From JAKQDH01 sp029558835 (GTDB lineage Bacteria > Planctomycetota > Phycisphaerae > UBA1845): DNA of 64,000 nucleotides. The stretch covers positions 248,001 through 312,000 of the forward strand of contig DAOQSN010000001.1 of assembly GCA_035356615.1 (NCBI GenBank), in the 5' to 3' direction. This document shows, one piece after another, positions 14,938-25,486 of the stretch. The translations under genes and the position numbers were made by a program. Position 1 is the stretch's first letter. Every line of letters begins with the position of its first letter. The notes below the pieces were generated by a model. That model had not been told where the DNA came from and did no database searches. It was given only the letters and a program-made list of their open reading frames with translations.

Positions 14938-17223
14938 CTACGGCCGGCTCACTACCGGCTCCGCGATGCGCGTCGCGTCGGCCAGCGTCGGGTACTGCTC
15001 GCCGAGCAGGCGGATGCGCATGACCAGCAGGGCTGTGTCGAGCTGCGGGTCGATCTTGGGTCGCTTGTTCTCGTCGAGGTCCTCCTCGGTCAAGGCAGGC
15101 AAGTCGGGTGGTCCGACGAGGTCCTCGAGCGTGGGCGTTAACCCGCTACCCGGTGGCGCTGGCGGGGTTGCGGCACCTGCGGCGGCCTCAGGGGCGGGCG
15201 TGGTCTCGGTACCGGTAGGCGTCGCCGAGGCCGACGCGTCCTTCACTTCCTTCGGTGGCGGCGGTGGTCCCAGCCGATCGCGCTCCCGACGCGCGTTCAG
15301 CACGTTGACCTTCTCCGCCCGCACGAGCTTGACCTCGATGTCGGGCTCCACTCCCCACGTCTTCGCGTCGTCACTGCGATGCAGACAGGCGCCGCTGGGA
15401 AGGTAGTAGCGGGCGGTGGTCACTTTGATGCTCGCCCGCGTCGTCGCACTGAGCGGGATGAGGTTCTGCACGCTGAACTTGCCGAACGTGCGTGAGCCCA
15501 CCGCCAGCGCCCGCCCGTTGTCCCGCAGCGCCCCGGCCACGATCTCCGAGGCACTGGCGCTGAACTCGTCGGTCAGCACCACCGTGGGCACGTCGCGGAA
15601 CGGCCCGTCGAAGGGCACCGTGAAGCGCTGATCTTCGCTGGCCTCGCGCCCGCGCGTGCTGACGACTTCCGCCCCGCGCGGCAGGAACAGCGCCGAGATG
15701 TCAAACGCGGCGCTGAGCAGCCCCCCGGGGTTGCCGCGCAGGTCCAGAATCAGCCCCTGCAAGCCGTTCGCCTGCAGGTCGCGCACCGCGCGGAAGACGT
15801 CCTCCGGCGTATTGCGCTGGAAGTTGTTGACGTACACGTAGCCGATGCGGTTCGGTTCGTCGATCCAGTAGTTCCAGTGCTCGTCGGCATCGCGCATGTA
15901 TCCCTTCACCGACTGGATCTTGACCTTCGTGCGGGTAAGCGGGAACTCGAGTTCCTTGCCGCCCCGGCGGATGGTCAGCGTCACCGGCGTGTCCGGCGGG
16001 CCGGTGATGATGTCCACCACCTTCGTCAGCGACAGCTTCTGAATGCTCTGGCCGTCCACCGCGATGACCACATCCCCCGCCTGGATACCGGCCCGGTAGG
16101 CGGGCGTGTCGTCCAGCGGGCTCTGCACCTCGATCTCCTCCGCCCGGTTCTTGATGATCGAGATGCCCACCCCGATGAAGTCGCCGCGGGTGTGCTTCTC
16201 GAACTCATCGAAGTCCCGCGGCCAGATCACTGTCGTGAAGTCGTCCAGCGGCTCACAGGCGCCGCGCATCATCTCGCTGACCAGCAGTTCCTCCGGCAGG
16301 TTGACCGTCTGCGGGTTGATCGTCTTCACGACCCGGCGGAAGGTGTCCACCAGTTCGCGGCGGTCCACGCTCGGCAGCGTCCGCAGGCGCTCCAGGTGCA
16401 CCTGGACGCGGTTGCGGAAGTCCGCCCGGTCGTTCTCATTGCCCAAGCGGGCAAACAACCGCTGCGCCGACTTCGATTCCGACAACAGCAGGGCCTGCTC
16501 CAGCCCCATGACGGCCATCTTGCGGAAGTCGGGGAGCTCGACGTAATACGCATCCACGTGCTCCAGGGCCCGCTGGGCGTCCTCCCAGCGCACGTTCTCC
16601 AACGCCTCCCGCCAGTCGTAGTCCTTCTCGAACATCGCCTCCAGACGCACGTGCGTGAGCGCCTCGCGCTGCAGGTTCTCGTAGGTCTTCTCGCGCTCCT
16701 TCAGCCACAGCAGCCGCGCCGAAAGTTGCAGGACCGTCTCCCAGTCACCCTGGGCCTTGGCCTCCTGGGCCCGCGCCCAGGCGTCCCCCATCAGCTTGAC
16801 CACCCAGTCCGTCGCCAGGAACGCGTCCCCGTCCTCCGCGACGTCCTTGGCCGCCCAGACCCAGTCCAACGCCTCCTTGTACTCCAGCCGCTCGAAGCGC
16901 GCCTGCGCGTAGCCCACGTAGCGGGCCATGTCCTCCGCATCGAGGGCACGCCGCTGCTGCAATTGCCGCTCCTGCTCGGCCAGCCACGTGTTCACCTGCT
17001 GAATCAGCGGCGCCCCCGGGCTGACCTTCGCCAGCATGTCCGAGGCGGCCGTGAACTTGCCCGTGCTGACCAGGTTAACCGTGCGCTGCCAGGCATCCGT
17101 CTGGCTCGCCCCGATCTTGGGTCCCTGGTCCGGACCCGCGCCCACACACAGCCACGCCACCAGGGCGATCACCAGCAGCCCGCGGTACTTCAATGCCCAT
17201 TTGGCCTGCCGAGAATAATCCAT
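14938..17223 (-). CDS. S41 C-terminal processing protease with PDZ domain
   Basis: A 761-residue exported serine protease of the CtpA/Prc type. Residues 14-30 form a signal or anchor helix. About 300 residues of helical, TPR-like sequence follow (many Trp/Ala/Glu repeats). A PDZ domain lies at ~345-430 (AGIQAGDVVIAVDGQSI), and the S41 core has LDLRGNPGGLL, nucleophile S557 in EFSASASEI and general-base K582 in RTFGKFSVQ. A Pro/Ala-rich tail (residues ~650-710) closes the protein. It would cleave C-terminal segments of periplasmic proteins. The long helical front is larger than in typical CtpA and may recruit substrates. It is transcribed divergently from uvrA. Confidence 0.9.
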   Translation of the reverse strand: MDYSRQAKWALKYRGLLVIALVAWLCVGAGPDQGPKIGASQTDAWQRTVNLVSTGKFTAASDMLAKVSPGAPLIQQVNTWLAEQERQLQQRRALDAEDMARYVGYAQARFERLEYKEALDWVWAAKDVAEDGDAFLATDWVVKLMGDAWARAQEAKAQGDWETVLQLSARLLWLKEREKTYENLQREALTHVRLEAMFEKDYDWREALENVRWEDAQRALEHVDAYYVELPDFRKMAVMGLEQALLLSESKSAQRLFARLGNENDRADFRNRVQVHLERLRTLPSVDRRELVDTFRRVVKTINPQTVNLPEELLVSEMMRGACEPLDDFTTVIWPRDFDEFEKHTRGDFIGVGISIIKNRAEEIEVQSPLDDTPAYRAGIQAGDVVIAVDGQSIQKLSLTKVVDIITGPPDTPVTLTIRRGGKELEFPLTRTKVKIQSVKGYMRDADEHWNYWIDEPNRIGYVYVNNFQRNTPEDVFRAVRDLQANGLQGLILDLRGNPGGLLSAAFDISALFLPRGAEVVSTRGREASEDQRFTVPFDGPFRDVPTVVLTDEFSASASEIVAGALRDNGRALAVGSRTFGKFSVQNLIPLSATTRASIKVTTARYYLPSGACLHRSDDAKTWGVEPDIEVKLVRAEKVNVLNARRERDRLGPPPPPKEVKDASASATPTGTETTPAPEAAAGAATPPAPPGSGLTPTLEDLVGPPDLPALTEEDLDENKRPKIDPQLDTALLVMRIRLLGEQYPTLADATRIAEPVVSRP

Positions 17224-17830
17224 GTACTCACTACCCTTGCTGCCAGACCAAGTTCATCAGCCGGGAGAGACTACCGGACCACGCCCAAGCCGACTCGCCG
17301 CCCGCCCCGTTGGATCACCACCGCGGCCACCAGCCGCACCCGCGCGCCGGTCCGATAGGTACGTGCATCCCCTCCCCCTCTTCAGTATATGATTCGCCCC
17401 CCGCCGGTTCCAATACTCGGACCATCCGGGCCCCTTTCCGACGACATCCGACACGACGCAGACCCACGCAGCGGCGGCACGTGGCCGCCGCCCCGCTGCG
17501 TCACGCGTACCCGGAGCATGCATTCCTCCGCCCTGTGAGCAGTCCCGCGCGGGAGCGCGCCTCCCGGTACTTCGGCGGGGCAGGCCCGGCCGTACAGCCG
17601 CGTGCCCTTGACAAGAGCCGGCCCCGCCCGGCGGTCACGTTCCCGGACATTGCCCAAGCAACGTAACCGTGCGCGCGGCGCGAAACGTGAACCAAGGCGG
17701 CCACCGAGGCGTTGCCCCCCGGGACCACCGGCGATACGCTGACCGGATTCCCGGCGAGTCGCCCGGCGAAACCCCAGCGCGGAACCACGGCTCGGCCGCG
17801 ACTCCGCCGCGGGGCAGGGTGTCACCGTCC
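17224..17830. other. Divergent gap between protease and uvrA genes
   Basis: A 607-bp region with no convincing gene. A perfect TTGACA occurs at 17608-17613 pointing at uvrA, but no -10 box is recognisable at the right distance. The uvrA frame is open for 54 codons upstream of its start, in sequence without conservation. No LexA-type operator was recognised by eye. Confidence 0.5.
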
Positions 17831-20671
17831 ATGAGCCCGCCCAATCGAATCCATGTCATTGGCGCGCGCCAGCACAACCTCAAAGGAATAGACGTCCACA
17901 TCCCCCGCGGAGCGCTCACGGTGATCACGGGACTCTCCGGGTCTGGAAAAAGTTCACTCGCATTTGACACAATCTACGCCGAGGGGCAGCGCAAGTACGT
18001 CGAGTCGCTGTCGGCGTACGCCCGCCAGTTTCTGGAGCAGATGCAGAAACCGGACGTCGATCGCATCGAGGGGCTCAGCCCGACGGTCGCCATCGAGCAG
18101 CGCGCACCCACCGTCAGCCCACGTTCCACGGTGGCTACGACCACGGAGATTCACGACTACCTGCGCGTCCTGTATGCCCGCGTGGGGGAACCCCACTGCT
18201 GGGAATGTGGCCGCCCGATCGGACGGCAGACCACGACCCAGATCGTGGACACGGTGCTGGCCGGTCCGGAGGGGCAGCGCTTGCTCGTCTTGGCACCGTT
18301 GGCCAAAGACCAGCGTGGCAGCCACCGGGCCCTGCTCGACCAGGTTCGCAAGCAAGGCTTCCTGCGGGCCCGCATCGACGGCGAGGTGGCGCTGCTCGAA
18401 CAGCACGAGGCGCTGAACCCCGCCCGCCGACACTCAATCGACGTCGTGGTGGACCGGCTCACGCTGAAGCCGGGCCTGACCGCGCGGCTGACGGACAGCA
18501 TCGAAACCGCGCTGCGGCTGACCGCCGGTCGGGTCGTGCTGGCCGAAGTCACGGACACCGGCGAGTTGCATGACCGAGTGTTCAGCACCGCCCTGGCCTG
18601 TCCGCTGCATCCCGAAGTGCGCCTCGACGAGTTGACGCCGCAGTTGTTCAGCTTCAACTCGCCGGAGGGCGCGTGTCCCGTCTGCCACGGCCTGGGCATC
18701 ACAATGGAGTTCGACGAAACGCTCATCGCGCCCGACCGGGGCCTGTCGCTCGGCCGGGGGGCGATCGCGGCCGGGCAACAGCCGGGCAACCGCGGACGGG
18801 CATCCCTGGCCCAGATGCTGGCGAGCTTCTGCCGCGACTTCAAGGCGTCCGCCGAGGTACCGCTGCGCAAACTCGCGCCGGACCTCCTGCGCATCCTGAT
18901 GCACGGCACGACACCTGCCGACGAGGCCGCACACGGCGCCGCGTTCGAGGGGATCATCCCGCACCTCAAGCAGCGCTACGAGAGTACGGAGTCGGAAACC
19001 CTCAAGCAGCGCCTGCACGCCTTCCTGGCCGAGACGCCGTGCGTTGCCTGCCGCGGCACGCGCCTGACGCCGGCGGCACGCGCGGTACGGGTCGCGGGCC
19101 TGGGCATCGCGGAGGTGACGGCCATGACCGTCACACGGGCGCGGGTGTGGTTCGATGAGCTGACCTTCACCGGAGAACCGGCGGCCGTCGCCGAGCCGCT
19201 CCTGCATGGGTTACGGCACCGGCTGAAGTTCCTCTGCGACGTGGGGGTTGACTACCTGACGCTGGACCGCCGCAGCGCCACTCTGTCGGGCGGCGAGGGG
19301 CAGCGCATCCGCCTGGGCACCCAGATCGGCAGCGGTCTGGCGGGCATCTGTTACGTGCTCGATGAGCCGACCTGCGGTCTGCATGCGCGCGATGGCGCGC
19401 GGCTGGCGACCATCCTGCGCCAATTGACGGCGCTTGATAACACCGTCATCGTCGTTGAGCACGATGATCAGATCATCGCGGCCGCCGATTACATAGTTGA
19501 CATCGGTCCCGGCGCCGGGGCCAACGGCGGACACGTGGTTTGCCAGGGATCGCGCGCCGACCTGCTGAAGTGTTCCGCATCCCTGACGGCCGCGTACCTC
19601 ACCGGGCGCGCGGAGATTCCGGTCCCCGAGCAGCGCCGGCCGCCGGACCCCCGCCGCATCCTGGAACTCAAGGGCGCCGAAGCGAACAACCTCAAGAAGA
19701 TCAATGCCCGCTTCCCGCTGGGCTGCTTCATCTGCGTGACCGGCGTCTCCGGCAGCGGCAAGAGCACGCTGGTGACGCAGACGCTGCTGCCGGTGCTGAA
19801 GCGCGGGCTGTATCGCAGCGGCCCGCGGCCGGGGGCGTTTCAGCGCATCGTGGGCAGTGAGAAGGTCGAGGCCGTGGTCGAGGTCGACCAGTCGCCCATC
19901 GGCCGGACGCCGCGCAGCACGCCGGCTACCTACGTCGGAGTCTTCGACCTGGTGCGCCGGCTTTACGCCCGCACCCGCGAGGCCAAGGTACGCGGCTACG
20001 GCCCGCCGCGTTTCAGCTTCAACGTGCCGGGCGGCCGCTGCGAGGATTGCCAGGGGCAGGGGCTCAAACGCCTGGAGATGCACTTCCTGCCGGACATGTA
20101 TGTGACCTGCGGCTCGTGCCACGGCACCCGCTACGGCCGGGAGACCCTCGAAGTCCGCTACCGCGGTAAGAACATCGCCGACGTGCTCGACCTGCGCGTG
20201 GCCGAGGCCGTCAGGTTCTTCGAGAACTTCAACCACATCCGCCAGCGCTTGCAGACGCTCAAGGATGTCGGGCTCGGTTACCTGACGCTGGGACAGGCGT
20301 CCAACACGCTTTCCGGCGGCGAGGCGCAGCGTGTCAAGCTGGCGGCGGAACTCTTCAAAACGCCCGACGCCCATACGGTGTATATTCTGGACGAGCCGAC
20401 CACCGGCCTGCATCCCGCCGACGTGCAACAGTTGCTGGGCGTGCTGAACCGTCTCGCGGACCGCGGGCACACCATTATTGTGATCGAGCACAACCTCGAC
20501 GTGATCAAGTCCGCCGACTGGATCATCGACCTGGGCCCCGAGGGCGGCGACGCCGGCGGCCACATCGTCGCGGAGGGGACCCCCGAACAGGTAGCCGAGC
20601 ACCCGACCAGCTACACGGGTAAGTACCTGCGCGCGCGACTCAATGCGCCCGCGCCAGACGCAAAGGCGTAA
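17831..20671 (+). CDS. uvrA: Excinuclease ABC subunit A
   Basis: A 946-residue UvrA, the damage-recognition ATPase of nucleotide excision repair, close to the usual ~940 residues. The first ABC half has Walker A GLSGSGKSSLAF (about 34-45), KYVESLSAYARQF, zinc-binding cysteine pairs (HCWECG, CPVCHGLG, CVACRGTRL), signature LSGGEGQRIRLG and Walker B LDEPTCGLH. The second half has Walker A GVSGSGKSTLV, zinc module CEDCQGQG with CGSCHGTRY, signature LSGGEAQRVKLA and LDEPTTGLH. The long sequence between the first Walker A and signature, carrying the UvrB-binding and insertion domains, marks it as canonical UvrA rather than short UvrA2. The ATG at 17831 is chosen by homology to N-termini beginning just before HVIGARQHNLKG. 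No uvrB or uvrC is in the window. Confidence 0.96.
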   Translation: MSPPNRIHVIGARQHNLKGIDVHIPRGALTVITGLSGSGKSSLAFDTIYAEGQRKYVESLSAYARQFLEQMQKPDVDRIEGLSPTVAIEQRAPTVSPRSTVATTTEIHDYLRVLYARVGEPHCWECGRPIGRQTTTQIVDTVLAGPEGQRLLVLAPLAKDQRGSHRALLDQVRKQGFLRARIDGEVALLEQHEALNPARRHSIDVVVDRLTLKPGLTARLTDSIETALRLTAGRVVLAEVTDTGELHDRVFSTALACPLHPEVRLDELTPQLFSFNSPEGACPVCHGLGITMEFDETLIAPDRGLSLGRGAIAAGQQPGNRGRASLAQMLASFCRDFKASAEVPLRKLAPDLLRILMHGTTPADEAAHGAAFEGIIPHLKQRYESTESETLKQRLHAFLAETPCVACRGTRLTPAARAVRVAGLGIAEVTAMTVTRARVWFDELTFTGEPAAVAEPLLHGLRHRLKFLCDVGVDYLTLDRRSATLSGGEGQRIRLGTQIGSGLAGICYVLDEPTCGLHARDGARLATILRQLTALDNTVIVVEHDDQIIAAADYIVDIGPGAGANGGHVVCQGSRADLLKCSASLTAAYLTGRAEIPVPEQRRPPDPRRILELKGAEANNLKKINARFPLGCFICVTGVSGSGKSTLVTQTLLPVLKRGLYRSGPRPGAFQRIVGSEKVEAVVEVDQSPIGRTPRSTPATYVGVFDLVRRLYARTREAKVRGYGPPRFSFNVPGGRCEDCQGQGLKRLEMHFLPDMYVTCGSCHGTRYGRETLEVRYRGKNIADVLDLRVAEAVRFFENFNHIRQRLQTLKDVGLGYLTLGQASNTLSGGEAQRVKLAAELFKTPDAHTVYILDEPTTGLHPADVQQLLGVLNRLADRGHTIIVIEHNLDVIKSADWIIDLGPEGGDAGGHIVAEGTPEQVAEHPTSYTGKYLRARLNAPAPDAKA

Positions 20672-20741
20672 CCCCGAAGGATCGCCCAAAGGGAGCCGAG
20701 TGTACAGCCTGCCCAGAGGGCAACACGATTCCGGCTTTGGC

Positions 20742-20759
20742 AAGCGAGGGCCCTCGCTT
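20742..20759. terminator. Perfect 18-bp palindrome 3' of uvrA
   Basis: AAGCGAGGGCCCTCGCTT is a perfect palindrome 70 bp after the uvrA stop, followed by CCGCTCGGGCTCC, which relates it to the CCGAGCCCGAGCGG repeat family. It could form a strong hairpin in uvrA mRNA, but no U-run follows, so termination is only possible. The rest of the 20672-21001 gap holds nothing I recognise. Confidence 0.45.
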
Positions 20760-21001
20760 CCGCTCGGGCTCCGTTGGTCGCAGGCCCCTGTGCCGCGCGG
20801 ACCGCCATCCCCACCGGCCCGGGGCCGGGGCACCGGCGGAGTCAAGGGAGCTACCGCGTGAGCGACCATGACGACCGCACTCGGCCCGCTTCGCACACGA
20901 TTTGACACCCATACCCTTGCCCCCGGCGCCAATGGCTGCCAGACTGCCTACCTGTGGCACTGTCTGGAACTCGCACTCGAATCAGGAACGGCAGGTGAAC
21001 C

Positions 21002-21913
21002 ATGACAACCGGAGTCGCCCTCAGCCTCATCCACGTAGTGCTCGCTGCGATTCCCTGTGTACAGCCTCCACCGCCCGAGAAGTACCCGGTGAAACAGCTC
21101 ACCAACGATCCGGTCCAGGAAGGGTTTCCGTGCTGGTCGCCAGACGGGAAGACGATCGTGTTCTCGCGTATCGAGGTGCCGACGACCGAGAAGACCGGTC
21201 TGTGGCGGATTCCGCGCGAAGGCGGCACGGCCACACGCTTGACCAACATCCTGGCCGAGCATCCCAGCTACTCTCCGGACGGCGCCTACATCGTCTTCGA
21301 CGCGGATGAGGGCAAGAGCGTCAAGCTGATCTCCGCCACCGGCGGGACGCCCATTCGCATCGTGCCCGAGTCGATCCCGGTGTATCAGGGCAGCAATCCT
21401 CTGTGGTCGCCGGACTCTGCGCGGATCGCATTCCACGAGGGCTGGAACCTGTGGGTACTCGAACTTTCGACGGGGCAACTGACGAAGGTGTTCGCCGAAG
21501 AGAATATCGTGCCCCTGACTACCTGCTGGTCACGCGACGCCCAGACAATCTATGTGGTGAAGGCCGTGCGGCCCCAGCCCTGGACGCTGTGGACGTTCTC
21601 CGCGGACTGGAAGCCGAAGCAGCAGCTTACCTTCGAGAAGGATGGGCTTGCCAGGTACGCTGATTTGTCGCCGGACGGCGCGCTGCTGGTCTTCACGTTG
21701 TGCGAAGGCAGGGCTTGCGACCTGTGGGTCATGCCTGCGGGCGGCGGCAAGCGAATCCAACTCACCACGGACCCGGCCTACGATGACACGCCGCGCTGGT
21801 CGCCCGACGGCAAGGCCATCGCGTTTACGAGCACGCGGTCCGGCAACTTCGACATCTGGCTGATGGAAGTCGACGCGGCCGCGCTGCTGAAGGAACTGGA
21901 GTCACTCAAGTAG
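21002..21913 (+). CDS. TolB-like beta-propeller protein with PD40 repeats
   Basis: A 303-residue protein with a hydrophobic N-terminus (signal peptide or anchor, residues 3-20) and then repeated WSPDG-type motifs: CWSPDGKTIVF, SYSPDGAYIVF, LWSPDSARIAF, DLSPDGALLVF and RWSPDGKAIAF. These are PD40 blades of a six-bladed propeller as in TolB and prolyl-oligopeptidase front domains. No catalytic domain is attached, so it is likely a periplasmic binding or scaffold protein. GGCAGG precedes the ATG. It is flanked 3' by the RAYT repeat array and stands alone. Confidence 0.83.
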   Translation: MTTGVALSLIHVVLAAIPCVQPPPPEKYPVKQLTNDPVQEGFPCWSPDGKTIVFSRIEVPTTEKTGLWRIPREGGTATRLTNILAEHPSYSPDGAYIVFDADEGKSVKLISATGGTPIRIVPESIPVYQGSNPLWSPDSARIAFHEGWNLWVLELSTGQLTKVFAEENIVPLTTCWSRDAQTIYVVKAVRPQPWTLWTFSADWKPKQQLTFEKDGLARYADLSPDGALLVFTLCEGRACDLWVMPAGGGKRIQLTTDPAYDDTPRWSPDGKAIAFTSTRSGNFDIWLMEVDAAALLKELESLK

Positions 21914-21941
21914 GCGGCCACTCGGAGCGAACGACCGTTTC

Positions 21942-22190
21942 CGCCCGGAGGGCGCGCGATGGTTGCCAGGGACTTTCAGTCCCTGGATGCCGATCCACCC
22001 TCCCTCCTCCTTCTTCCTTTCGCCCGGAGGGCGGGCGAGCGTTGCCAGGGACTTCGAGTCCCTGGGTGCCGAACAACCTCCTTCCTCCTTCTTCTTCCCT
22101 TCGCCCGGAGGGCGCACGATGGTTGCCAGGGACTTCCAGTCCCTGGACGCCGAGCACCCCCTCCTTCTTCTTCCTTTCGCCCGGAGGGCG
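21942..22190. repeat. Tandem REP array left of the RAYT gene
   Basis: CGCCCGGAGGGCG occurs at 21942, 22021, 22102 and 22178, spaced 76-81 bp. Between them lie three copies of GTTGCCAGGGACTNNNAGTC-type hairpins (first at 21966-21986) and pyrimidine-rich tracts of CTTCTTC. The units are near-identical, so amplification is recent. The array starts 28 bp after the TolB-like gene and abuts the transposase stop codon. Confidence 0.9.
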
Positions 22191-22198
22191 AACGGGTT

Positions 22199-22651
22199 TC
22201 ACACCAGCACCTTGCTCTCGTCGAACTCGACTCCATGTCTGCGCAGCAGCTCCAGAAACTCGCTCCTGAAGTCCTGCCGCCGGTGGTGCTCCTTCTGACC
22301 GGCGATGTACGCCTCGACGGCGGGCACGGCCGACCTGCTGACCGTGAATCCACCGTACCCCTCCTGCCAGGCAAAGCGCCCGGGCAGCGGGAAGGTCTCG
22401 TTGATCCACTTGGACGACCGGCCCTTGATCTGCTGAAGCAAGTCTGAGTGTGACAGGTCGGCCCGGTAACGGATCAGCAGGTGGACATGATCAGGCATGC
22501 CATTGATCGTCAGCAACATGCAGCCCAAGTCACGCACAATGCCGCCCATGAACGGGTAGAGGTGCGTCTCCCACTCGGGTGTGATGAGTCCGGTACGGTC
22601 CTTGGTACCGAAGAGCGTGTGATAGAAGTTCTGTGTCCAGGCGCCGGGCAT
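22199..22651 (-). CDS. REP-associated tyrosine transposase (RAYT), IS200-like Y1 family
   Basis: A 150-residue HUH endonuclease. The metal-binding motif is H55-V-H57 in MPDHVHLLIR, and the catalytic tyrosine is likely Y115 in VEAYIAGQKEHH. RAYTs are single-copy, chromosomally resident transposases that cut at the palindromes flanking them and are held responsible for dispersing REP sequences. That context is present here: CGCCCGGAGGGCG palindromes lie on both sides, in opposite orientation. Its start has GGAGA 7 nt upstream. No terminal insertion-sequence ends or passenger genes are visible, as expected for a RAYT rather than a mobile IS200. Confidence 0.88.
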   Translation of the reverse strand: MPGAWTQNFYHTLFGTKDRTGLITPEWETHLYPFMGGIVRDLGCMLLTINGMPDHVHLLIRYRADLSHSDLLQQIKGRSSKWINETFPLPGRFAWQEGYGGFTVSRSAVPAVEAYIAGQKEHHRRQDFRSEFLELLRRHGVEFDESKVLV

Positions 22652-22665
22652 GTGCTGTCTCCGTC

Positions 22666-22763
22666 CGCCCTCCGGGCGAGGGAAAGACCACAGCGGTTGC
22701 TACACTCCGGGCGAAGGAAGGACCAGAACGGTTGCTACACCATTCAGGGACTCGAGGTCCCTG
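22666..22763. repeat. REP palindromes right of the RAYT gene
   Basis: CGCCCTCCGGGCG at 22666-22678 is the reverse complement of the left-array palindrome. A partial second copy follows near 22705 with a shared GGTTGCTACAC spacer seen twice, then a hairpin CAGGGAC-tcgag-GTCCCTG at 22745-22763. Together with the left array this brackets the transposase. Confidence 0.85.
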
Positions 22764-22803
22764 GCAATCTCGGCGCACCGTGACGCGCGCTTCGGAGCGA
22801 GCT

Positions 22804-23370
22804 TCACGGCAACTGGCCCCTCCTTAACAGTGCTGAGTGGCACCACCTGATCCTCCCGCCACCATTGAAGTTCAGCCTCGCCTGCTCGGCGGCCGCGAGG
22901 GTTTCGCGGAAACTCCGGCCCGATACGTGGAGCCTGGGCTCCGCAATCAGACAGGCGGCGCTGGGCTTCAAGGCCGCGCGGATCTCGGCAAACAGGTGCG
23001 CGGCATCGGGAATCTCGTGCACGACCGCGAAGGCCAGCGCGAAGTCGATCTGCCCCGCTAGGTCATCGAGGCAAAGAGAGGTCGGCTTGCTCACACGGGG
23101 TAGGATGCGGTCCGCGAGCCCTCGGGCGGCCGCACGCTGCTGAAGAGTTGAGAGCATTGACTCCTGAACATCGACGGCCACCACTTTCCCGCCCCGCCCC
23201 ACCATGTCGGCCAGTGGGAGCGTGAAGAAGCCCAGCCCCGGGCCGATGTCCAGAACGGTCATGCCCGCCGTCACGAAGCGTCCCAGGATCTCCGCAGGCT
23301 TGTGGACCAGACGCCGCAGCCGCCCGGCCAGCAGGTAACCGATCCAATGGGGACAGACGCGTGCGGACAT
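22804..23370 (-). CDS. Class I SAM-dependent methyltransferase
   Basis: A 188-residue methyltransferase with motif I VLDIGPGLGFFTLPLA, an acidic motif II end (VVAVDVQ) and motif IV-like FALAFAVVHEIPD. It resembles small UbiE-like enzymes of unknown substrate. The last ~15 residues (IRWCHSALLRRGQLP) are basic. The start ATG at 23370 has no strong ribosome-binding site. It lies between the RAYT locus and a repeat-bearing gap and shows no operon partner. Confidence 0.75.
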   Translation of the reverse strand: MSARVCPHWIGYLLAGRLRRLVHKPAEILGRFVTAGMTVLDIGPGLGFFTLPLADMVGRGGKVVAVDVQESMLSTLQQRAAARGLADRILPRVSKPTSLCLDDLAGQIDFALAFAVVHEIPDAAHLFAEIRAALKPSAACLIAEPRLHVSGRSFRETLAAAEQARLNFNGGGRIRWCHSALLRRGQLP

Positions 23371-23711
23371 GTCTCTCCCGAACCCAGCTGAACCCTACGC
23401 CCCGGAAATAGAAACTGGCACAGGGCGCCCGTGCCGCCGACGTGTGCCACGGCTCGTGAGCAGCGGCATGCGGGCGATCGAGCACCGCTCAACAGCAGGT
23501 AAACGGACGTGCGCGAACACGCGCCAGCGGCGGTGGGATTCGGCCGCTCCCTAACGGTCGCGGTTCGGATCACTGGCGCCGAATCGCGCACGGTGGTTTA
23601 CATGCTTGCGGCGTCGTGCGCCGAGGGTGGCGTGCCTTGCTGCGACCACCGTGGTGAGCAAGCACGCCTGTGCCCCAGGAGGCGCGTTCGCCTCCGGTAC
23701 CCTCACCCCTG

Positions 23712-23736
23712 CCCCTCTCCCTGCGAGGGAGAGGGG
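23712..23736. repeat. CCCCTCTCCCT / AGGGAGAGGGG hairpin, copy 2
   Basis: Perfect 11-bp arms with a GCG loop, about 95 bp downstream of the pckA stop on the opposite side of a repeat pair; it could end pckA transcription. It is the same family as 7458-7480. Confidence 0.72.
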
Positions 23737-23776
23737 TTCATACGCCGCACGCCAGACGCGCGCAAGGACGGCGGCA

Positions 23777-23814
23777 CACCCGGGAATCGGACGGTGCACC
23801 CGGGAATCGGGCGG
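23777..23814. repeat. Two direct copies of an 18-bp sequence
   Basis: CACCCGGGAATCGGACGG at 23777-23794 is repeated with one change at 23797-23814. It lies just 3' of the PEP carboxykinase stop. Apart from this and the hairpin at 23712, the 23371-23830 gap shows no gene. Confidence 0.75.
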
Positions 23815-23830
23815 CGCGCCGCGGCGCCGA

Positions 23831-25482
<1,652 letters not shown>

Positions 25483-25486
<4 letters not shown>

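Noticed and set aside
17669..17830. 54-codon N-terminal extension of UvrA
   Set aside because: UvrA proteins begin a few residues before the HVIGARQHNLKG region; the extension has no conserved sequence.
20742..20759. Strong Rho-independent terminator for uvrA
   Set aside because: The palindrome has no U-run; listed only as a weak candidate.
21942..22190. CRISPR array
   Set aside because: Repeats are separated by near-identical spacers and form hairpins typical of REP sequences; no cas genes.
22199..22651. Mobile IS200/IS605 insertion sequence
   Set aside because: No distinct element ends or tnpB; the flanking inverted palindromes fit a resident RAYT.
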